64,000 nucleotides of DNA from Nibribacter koreensis (GTDB taxonomy: Bacteria > Bacteroidota > Bacteroidia > Cytophagales > Hymenobacteraceae). Positions 58,529 to 64,000 of the stretch are shown one piece after another. The notes beneath the pieces were generated by a model. It saw nothing but the letters and a program-made list of their open reading frames with translations, searched no databases and was not told where the DNA came from. Positions within the stretch are counted from its first letter, which is position 1, and each line of letters starts with the position of its first letter. Where the stretch lies: contig NZ_BAABGX010000002.1 in the NCBI RefSeq assembly GCF_039541795.1, positions 806,001 to 870,000 of the forward strand. The letters run 5' to 3'. Position numbers and translations under genes: made by a program.

Positions 58529-60067
58529 CTACACCCTTTCATCCGTCACCACCGCGTACTGCGGGTCTTCCAGAATATTCACTTCAATCACAGCTTCAGC
58601 ATTTTTCAGCAGGACCAGGCAGTCTGGGCTTAGGTGACGGAGCTGTAGTTTCTTGCCGGCTTTCTGGTAGCGCTCAGTGAGTTTATGAAGGGCGTCAATA
58701 CCCGACATGTCGGCTACGCGGCTATCCTTGAAATCAATGATGACTTCCTGCGGATCATCGGCTACATCAAACTTCTCATTAAACGCGGCCACAGACCCAA
58801 AGAACAGCGGACCGTACAGTTCATAGTGCTTGGTGCCGTTGGCGTCTAGGTACTTTCTGGCCCGTATGCGCTTGGCGCTTTCCCAGGCGAAGACCAGTGC
58901 GGAAATAATCACCCCAATCAAAACGGCCAGTGCCAGGTTGTGCAGCCAGACGGTGATGGCCGCCACCAAGATGCCCACGAAGACGTCGTGCCTGGGCATT
59001 TTGTTGATGATCCTGAAGCTAATCCACTCAAACGTGCCAATAGACACCATCACCATCACGCCCACCAGCGCGGCCATGGGTACTCGCTCAATGAAAGGCG
59101 CGCCCACCAGAATAATGACCAGAATGGTGAGGGCCGCCACAATACCCGCCAAACGTGCTCTTGCTCCGGCAGAAAGGTTTACCAAGGTTTGGGCAATCAT
59201 GGCGCAGCCGCCCATGCCGTAGAAGAAGCCGTTCAGCACATTGGCCGTGCCCAAGGCCAGGCTTTCGCGGTTACCGTTGCCACGGGTGCCGGTGATTTCG
59301 TCTACCAGGTTGAGCGTCAAGAGGCTCTCGGTGAGGCCCACACCCGCCATGATCAAGGCATAGGGAAAGATAATCTGCAAGGTCTCTAGCGTAAACGGTA
59401 TCTGCGGAACATGAAACGGCGGCAGGCTCCCAGAGACAGAGGCAATGTCGCGCACCAACTTGGTGTCAATATCCAAACCCATCACCACGGCAAATACTAC
59501 CAGAATGGCCACCAGTGAGGGCGGCACGGCTTTGGTGATCTTGGGCAGTACCAGAATAATGGCAATGGTCAAGGCCACCAGTCCCGCCATGATGTAGAGA
59601 GCCTCATCAGACAGCCAGCCAGTGCCGGTCTTAAACTGCTCTATCTGGGATAGAAAGATGATGATGGCCAGGCCGTTCACAAACCCGAACATGACCGGTT
59701 GCGGCACCAGCCTGATGAACTTGCCCAGTTTGAACACGCCCACCAGCATCTGCAACACACCCGCTAAGGCTACCGCGGCAAATACATACTCCAGCCCGTG
59801 GCTCTGCCCCAAGGCAATGAGCACCACCACCGTAGCACCCGCACCGCCAGAGACCATGCCCGGCCTTCCGCCCAAAACGGCGGTCACCAAGCCCATGATA
59901 AAAGCCGCGTACAAGCCCACCAAGGGCGGGAAGCCAGCTAGAATGGCGAAGGACAAAGACTCGGGGATCATGGTCATGGCCACCGTGAGGCCGGCCAGAA
60001 TCTCTATTTTATAATCTACTTTCTGACTGAAATCAAATAAACGTATTAGGGGCTTCATTCTTTTCAA
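58529..60067 (-). CDS. SulP-family anion transporter with STAS domain
   Basis: 512 residues. About 10-12 membrane segments in the first 400 residues, opening with the family signature (AGLTVAMTMIPESLSFAILAGFPPLVGLYAAF) and GNGNRESLALGTANVLNGFFYGMGG. C-terminal STAS domain from about 425 (PQEVIIDFKDSRVADMSGIDALHKLTERY). Transports sulfate, bicarbonate or a related anion across the inner membrane; the substrate cannot be told from sequence. Confidence 0.94.
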   Translation of the reverse strand: MKRMKPLIRLFDFSQKVDYKIEILAGLTVAMTMIPESLSFAILAGFPPLVGLYAAFIMGLVTAVLGGRPGMVSGGAGATVVVLIALGQSHGLEYVFAAVALAGVLQMLVGVFKLGKFIRLVPQPVMFGFVNGLAIIIFLSQIEQFKTGTGWLSDEALYIMAGLVALTIAIILVLPKITKAVPPSLVAILVVFAVVMGLDIDTKLVRDIASVSGSLPPFHVPQIPFTLETLQIIFPYALIMAGVGLTESLLTLNLVDEITGTRGNGNRESLALGTANVLNGFFYGMGGCAMIAQTLVNLSAGARARLAGIVAALTILVIILVGAPFIERVPMAALVGVMVMVSIGTFEWISFRIINKMPRHDVFVGILVAAITVWLHNLALAVLIGVIISALVFAWESAKRIRARKYLDANGTKHYELYGPLFFGSVAAFNEKFDVADDPQEVIIDFKDSRVADMSGIDALHKLTERYQKAGKKLQLRHLSPDCLVLLKNAEAVIEVNILEDPQYAVVTDERV

Positions 60068-60446
60068 TTGATGAGGTACTCTGAAAAGTGCAGGGCTATA
60101 GCTTCGTCAAAGACGCTACATGCGTCCAGACGCTACTAGTCAACCAGCACCATTGTAAAATTGGCTAAAGAAAGTCTGCCTGAGTGGACCTACTTATTGA
60201 AAGGAAACTCACGGTGGCGTGAGCGCCAGAAAGAGAAAAGATGAATTTGCCATACAAAGCAAAAATACGGCTTTCCCATGAAAACCGCAGGCAGTGTCTT
60301 AAGATTCTAAATACCACAACAGCAGCTATATCGTTTTTGGGCTGTTTTCTGGGAAATACACCAAAAACGCATCTTCTTTCTTACACGCTCACAACCAGCC
60401 AACGCCCGGCGCGTACACCTCTGCCTACCCTTTTAGACTACCATCC
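60068..60446. other. Divergent intergenic region, 379 bp
   Basis: Contains the promoters for SulP (minus) and the beta-CASP nuclease (plus) and one palindromic repeat (60332-60369). No clear promoter boxes or genes seen. Confidence 0.5.
60332..60369. repeat. 38-bp palindromic repeat
   Basis: CGTTTTTGGGCTG and TACACCAAAAACG, CTGG centre; in a divergent region. Confidence 0.9.
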
Positions 60447-61817
60447 ATGACCATATCTTTTTACGGCGCGGCCCAGACCGTGACGGGCAGCAAACACCTC
60501 ATCACCCTAGAGAACGGCAAGCGCATTCTGCTGGACTGCGGCCTCTCGCAAGGGCAAGGCAACAAGTCTGACGACCTCAACCGCACCTTTGAGTTTGACC
60601 CCGAAAACATCACCTACCTCATTCTGTCGCACGCGCACATTGACCACTCGGGCCTCATTCCCAAGCTGGTGCAGGACGGCTACAACGGCCCCATCTTCTG
60701 CACGCCGCCCACGCTAGAGCTCTGTGAACTTCTCCTAAGGGACAGTGCCCGCATTCAAGGCAGTAGCGGCGAGAATGAAGGAGAGAAACCTTTATACACA
60801 GAAGAAGATGTAGACAAAGCCCTTAGCCTGTTCCAAACCGTTTCTTACAATGAACCTTACCAGATAGACGAAGACGTAGAACTACTCTTCACGGACACCG
60901 GCCACGTACTGGGCAGCGCCGCCATCAACCTCAAACTTCAGGACCAGGGCCGCACCCGCACGCTCACCTTTTCTGGAGACATTGGCCGCTTTGCCAACCG
61001 CATCCTCAACAAACCACAGGAGTTTCCGCAGGCCGAAATCATCATCTGCGAGTCTACCTACGGCAACCGCGTGCATGACAGCCTGGACAATACCGAAGAC
61101 CGCCTGGAGAAGATTGTGCGCGAGGTGTGCGTGGAGCGCCAGGGAAAACTGCTGATTCCGGCGTTCAGCATTGGCCGCACGCAGGAGTTGATCTACTCTT
61201 TGAATTACCTAGCCGAGGAAGGAAGACTGCCAGACGTGAAAGTGTTTGTGGACAGCCCGCTCTCTGTCTATGCCACTGACATCATGCGCGACCATACCAA
61301 CTGTTTCAATGACACCATGCTGGCCTACATCAAAGAAGACCCAGACCCGTTCGGGTTTCCGCAGTTGAATTACATCACAGAGGTGGAGGACTCCAAAGAA
61401 CTGATTAAGATGGATGAGCCGTGCGTGATCATCTCGTCTTCGGGCATGATGAACGCGGGCCGCATCCAGCACCACCTCAAGAACAACTTGTCAGACCCTA
61501 ACAGCGCGGTGCTGGTGACGGGCTATTGTGAGCCCTCTACGCTAGGCGGCAAACTCACCAACGGCGCAGAAAGGGTCTTCATCCATGGCGAAGAGGTGGA
61601 GGTGAAAGCCCAGATGATTGAGATGAAAGAGTACAGCGCCCACGGCGACTATGGTGACATTGCCAAGTTTCTGCACTGCCAGGACAAAGACCAGATTCAG
61701 AAAATCTTCCTGGTGCACGGCGAGGTACTGGTCATGAAACAGCTCAAAGCCGACCTGGAGGAAATTGGCCACCAGCACATTGAGATTCCAGAATTCAGGC
61801 TGTCTTATGTAGTGTAA
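60447..61817 (+). CDS. Metallo-beta-lactamase/beta-CASP ribonuclease (CPSF73-like)
   Basis: 456 residues. MBL core: GAAQTVTGSKHLITLENGKR, LILSHAHIDHSGLIPKL (HxHxDH), FTDTGHVLGSAAINL, FSGDIGRFANRIL, then beta-CASP: LLIPAFSIGRTQELIYSLN, FVDSPLSVYATDI, SSSGMMNAGRIQHHL, and the last His in KIFLVHGEV. Probable RNA endo/exonuclease. The KH-like extensions of archaeal CPSF are absent. Monocistronic with a stem-extended palindromic repeat behind it. Confidence 0.95.
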   Translation: MTISFYGAAQTVTGSKHLITLENGKRILLDCGLSQGQGNKSDDLNRTFEFDPENITYLILSHAHIDHSGLIPKLVQDGYNGPIFCTPPTLELCELLLRDSARIQGSSGENEGEKPLYTEEDVDKALSLFQTVSYNEPYQIDEDVELLFTDTGHVLGSAAINLKLQDQGRTRTLTFSGDIGRFANRILNKPQEFPQAEIIICESTYGNRVHDSLDNTEDRLEKIVREVCVERQGKLLIPAFSIGRTQELIYSLNYLAEEGRLPDVKVFVDSPLSVYATDIMRDHTNCFNDTMLAYIKEDPDPFGFPQLNYITEVEDSKELIKMDEPCVIISSSGMMNAGRIQHHLKNNLSDPNSAVLVTGYCEPSTLGGKLTNGAERVFIHGEEVEVKAQMIEMKEYSAHGDYGDIAKFLHCQDKDQIQKIFLVHGEVLVMKQLKADLEEIGHQHIEIPEFRLSYVV

Positions 61818-61832
61818 GGCGTGTCATACATG

Positions 61833-61890
61833 TAAAGCCCTTCGTTTTTGGCCTATTTTCTGGAAAACAGGCCAAAAACGAAGGGCTTTC
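61833..61890. terminator. Extended hairpin in the convergent gap after the nuclease gene
   Basis: AAAGCCCTT and AAGGGCTTT enclose the 38-bp repeat (61843-61880), giving one long near-perfect hairpin with T-rich ends. Likely terminator for both convergent genes. Confidence 0.82.
61843..61880. repeat. 38-bp palindromic repeat (near-consensus)
   Basis: CGTTTTTGGCCTA and CAGGCCAAAAACG, CTGG centre. Closest copy to the consensus in the window together with 57912. Confidence 0.96.
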
Positions 61891-61906
61891 TTGTTCAGGT
61901 CAAGCG

Positions 61907-63613
61907 CTATTGCACCTGCACTTCAGAGAAGACATTGACCAGGTATTTCCCTGTAGGATCTGTCCACCACTCCACTCCCTTGTTGGCTAACCTGATGGCA
62001 TACGCTGGGTTGTACTTCAAAGATTCTGCCCCATCCGGTAGCCACAATCCTATTTTATAGGCGCCTGGAGCAATGTCTTTCGGTAAGGTAATTTCTGTAG
62101 AGACCGTGTGCCCGGCTTTGCGTTTGCTGGTCACTGGATGCCAGTCCCGTAGTTCGGCTCTGGTTTTAAACCCTTGCACCTTGCCAGCAGCGTCTATCAA
62201 CACCACATACACACCCCGCGGGTTAATAGGTGTGGCAAACCCGAAATTCTTGATGGTGAAGCTCACTTGATGGGCAGTGCTTGTACGCCACATGGCGGGC
62301 AAAGAAGCTTTTTCTAACTGCATGCGATAGCCCAGGTGATCTCTGATGTATTCATACAAAGACCTAGGCACTTCTTTGCCAGATGCGTCCAGAAAATAAC
62401 CCTCTGTGACAGGTGCTTTGGTCATGCGCAGGTCTGCCGCAGTGATGGTCTTGTTTTTCCAGGCGTTGATGTTGGTGTTGTAATTGTGCACGATGCTAAA
62501 GCTGGTATAGCCGTGTTCGCGTAAGCGGGTGGCAAACTGGTAGCTTTCTGGGAGCACCTGCACTAGGTTCCATTCATCGCCGGTGCCGTCATAAGGCATC
62601 TCACCGTCTACGCCTACCAGATAGCCCTCTTGCTGCACTTGCTTAAAGTCTTTCCGCTCAAAGTACCTGTTAGATTTTCTGGTGAAGCCGCGCCTGGCTT
62701 TGCTGTAGTCAGAGGATTTGTGCTTGCCGTTGTCCAGCACGAAGTAGTCATTGTGGTAGCCTAAGCGCTGATTGTCTAACAAGGCACCCACCCTTTTCAA
62801 GGAGGGTTCCCGCACCATGACCTTCCGCTGCGGCGGCACCGCGTCTAGCACCGCCTGCAGAATCATCTTCACTGAGTCTACCGAGCACGGATGACCATAA
62901 AAGTCATTGTGCCATTCTCCCCAGCCGCCCACAAAACCCGCCTGCACCGCCTGAATGACTGCGTATTTCGCCTTCAGGATTGGGGCCAGTTGCGCGAGGT
63001 GCTGTTCTATATGCCGCACTTGCACCTTAGGAGCCATGGCGCTGATGGAGTTTCTAGGCGAACAGTCACTAGTGGGAGTTGCTTGTTTCTGGTAAGCATA
63101 CCGGATGATGGCTTTATAGTTGGCGGCTTCTACCTCATCTAAAATATGCGCCAAATTTTGCAATTGACCGTCTGGAATGGGTTTATCCAACAAGGCAGAG
63201 TCTAAGTAGAAGAAAAGCTGCGCCAGCTGAAGCTGGTCCTTTTTGTAACCGTAGGTCTGCGCGTGTTGCCGCAACGTCTCCCTAAAGTTCTGCTTATAAG
63301 ATATCTTACCATCATCATTGAAGGCTGGGCTTAGGTCTTGCAGGTCCATGGCAAACTCCAGCCTGAGTCCCCTTTCTGGATTGGGAATGACTTCACGGCC
63401 CAGGCTATCTTCTGGACCTATCCCCTGAAACGCCAGAAGCCTGCCGCCTTCGTCCTGACTTACGGTAGTGTGATTTGACAGGAAGCTTTTGGCAGGATCG
63501 CGCAATTGCCAATACCAGAAAAAGCAAAGGATGGCCAGCAACAGAGGGATACCTACTACCCATTTTTGCGCAAACCAATGTTTCTTCTGCATGCCCTGTT
63601 GTCTCAAACTCAT
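61907..63613 (-). CDS. Membrane-anchored DUF4874/DUF4832 protein
   Basis: 568 residues with a single N-terminal membrane anchor (WVVGIPLLLAILCFFWYW). The N-terminal domain has the DUF4874-like NPERGLRLEFA motif and then a TIM-barrel-like fold (AIIRYAYQKQATPTSD, GGWGEWHNDFYGHP). The C-terminal third is the DUF4832 beta domain (YFLDASGKEVPRSLYEYI, FTIKNFGFATPINPRG, WLPDGAESLKYNPAYAIRLAN). Such proteins look like secreted glycosidase-like enzymes; activity unknown. Start at 63613 or the internal Met8. Confidence 0.88.
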   Translation of the reverse strand: MSLRQQGMQKKHWFAQKWVVGIPLLLAILCFFWYWQLRDPAKSFLSNHTTVSQDEGGRLLAFQGIGPEDSLGREVIPNPERGLRLEFAMDLQDLSPAFNDDGKISYKQNFRETLRQHAQTYGYKKDQLQLAQLFFYLDSALLDKPIPDGQLQNLAHILDEVEAANYKAIIRYAYQKQATPTSDCSPRNSISAMAPKVQVRHIEQHLAQLAPILKAKYAVIQAVQAGFVGGWGEWHNDFYGHPCSVDSVKMILQAVLDAVPPQRKVMVREPSLKRVGALLDNQRLGYHNDYFVLDNGKHKSSDYSKARRGFTRKSNRYFERKDFKQVQQEGYLVGVDGEMPYDGTGDEWNLVQVLPESYQFATRLREHGYTSFSIVHNYNTNINAWKNKTITAADLRMTKAPVTEGYFLDASGKEVPRSLYEYIRDHLGYRMQLEKASLPAMWRTSTAHQVSFTIKNFGFATPINPRGVYVVLIDAAGKVQGFKTRAELRDWHPVTSKRKAGHTVSTEITLPKDIAPGAYKIGLWLPDGAESLKYNPAYAIRLANKGVEWWTDPTGKYLVNVFSEVQVQ

Positions 63614-63693
63614 AGAACTGCCTTACTACAGAAGATGCCTATAGGTTAGAAATACTTCATAAATCAATGCAGGTATGTAAAAAAATAAAGAGG

Positions 63694-63731
63694 CGTTTTT
63701 GGCCTGGTTTCATGAAACCAGGCCAAAAACG
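63694..63731. repeat. 38-bp palindromic repeat with extended stem
   Basis: CGTTTTTGGCCTGG and CCAGGCCAAAAACG; CATG centre makes the palindrome fully perfect, with AAGAGG/CCTCTT added outside. 36 bp from the stop of the last gene. Confidence 0.96.
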
Positions 63732-63767
63732 CCTCTTGCATGGAAAGCACAAAAGCTGGCTTAAAGA

Positions 63768-64000
63768 TTATTTTGGCAACGGAGCGCCTACGGCCACGGC
63801 ACAGCTGTGACCGGGCTGGCCGTGCGGCGGGTTCATGCCCGGCGCCGTAGCCACTGGCTGAGGAGACACTTGTACGGGTTGCGGTGACACAGGCACCGGG
63901 GTAGGCGTTGAGGTCACGGCCGGCGTGGCAGGCAAAGCCGCTTTAGGGGCCGAGTTCAAAGGCGCACCCACTTCAATGTCGCATCTATGGCCCATCTGTC
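63768..64000 (-). CDS. VGAPL-motif protein, C-terminal part (cut by window end)
   Basis: About 77 residues visible and the frame stays open to the edge. The ATG at 63995 lies inside a copy of the motif, so the true start is beyond the window. Two copies of a motif are seen: GHRCDIEVGAPLN and, at the end, HGQPGHSCAVAVGAPLPK. They flank a Pro/Thr/Val/Ala-rich low-complexity linker (TPVPVSPQPVQVSPQP). Similar short repeats occur in Bacteroidota secreted proteins of unknown role. The Cys in each motif could form a disulfide or bind metal. Confidence 0.7.
   Translation of the reverse strand, partial: QMGHRCDIEVGAPLNSAPKAALPATPAVTSTPTPVPVSPQPVQVSPQPVATAPGMNPPHGQPGHSCAVAVGAPLPK

Overview
The window looks like chromosome of a Bacteroidota member, most likely Cytophagales/Hymenobacteraceae (Rufibacter/Nibribacter/Pontibacter-like). 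The grounds are type IX secretion (T9SS) cargo with both type A and type B C-terminal sorting domains, PorP/SprF and OmpA-PD40 partners, Bacteroidota promoters (TTTG or TTG, about 20 bp, then TAnnTTTG), no clear Shine-Dalgarno sequences, and many LytTR, DUF and SprF-type families. The genus is inferred from gene style only. There are 47 protein genes, two of them cut by the window edges, and two tRNAs (Arg-CCT, Asn-GTT). I see no rRNA, CRISPR array, prophage or complete insertion sequence.

Layout. 0-9.4 kb: C-terminal half of ppk1, an outer-membrane protein, a giant metallophosphoesterase/kinase-like/Omp85 fusion, then a convergent pair of an HD + PycTM-like (DUF5706) membrane protein and a nucleotidyl-cyclase-like DUF2652 protein. 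9.4-14 kb: AT-hook-like small protein, tRNA-Arg, a minimal T9SS cargo, and a three-gene type III polyketide cluster (FAD enzyme, type III PKS, methyltransferase) arranged like the streptomycete srs phenolic-lipid operon. 14-23 kb: assorted housekeeping, redox and peptidase genes plus repeat islands. 23-30 kb: a TetR-TolC-adaptor-RND efflux operon ending in an acyl-carrier-like protein whose carrier serine is threonine. 30-33 kb: a LiaF-like/LytS-like/LytTR operon with three helically phased direct repeats upstream. 33-38 kb: repeat island, pheS, hydroxyacyl-CoA dehydrogenase, tRNA-Asn, threonine aldolase. 38-47 kb: 1,928-residue ice-binding-like adhesin with about 17 Ig/PKD-like repeats, followed by PorP/SprF and OmpA-family partners. 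48-58 kb: a galactoside/galactose locus (galM, secreted clan-A glycosidase, LacI regulator, SSS symporter, galK, galT) with two near-identical LacI-type operators. 58-64 kb: a small gene framed by 71-bp inverted repeats, a SulP transporter, a beta-CASP nuclease, a DUF4832 protein, and the edge of a VGAPL-motif protein.

The strongest signal not explained by genes is a 38-bp palindrome (left arm CGTTTTTGGCCTG, asymmetric centre, right arm CAGGCCAAAAACG). It has 26 good copies and 2 decayed ones, all exactly 38 bp. Most sit a few bases beyond stop codons, several are nested inside or fused to terminator stems, and some run into coding sequence. Arm substitutions are compensated between the two halves, so the fold appears to be selected. 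A second repeat family (71-bp units and larger mosaic islands near 18, 22.7, 33.4 and 58 kb) and a 145-bp MITE-like element in the gal operon add to the repeat load. All coordinates, motif alignments and promoter calls were made by eye; no database search was run.
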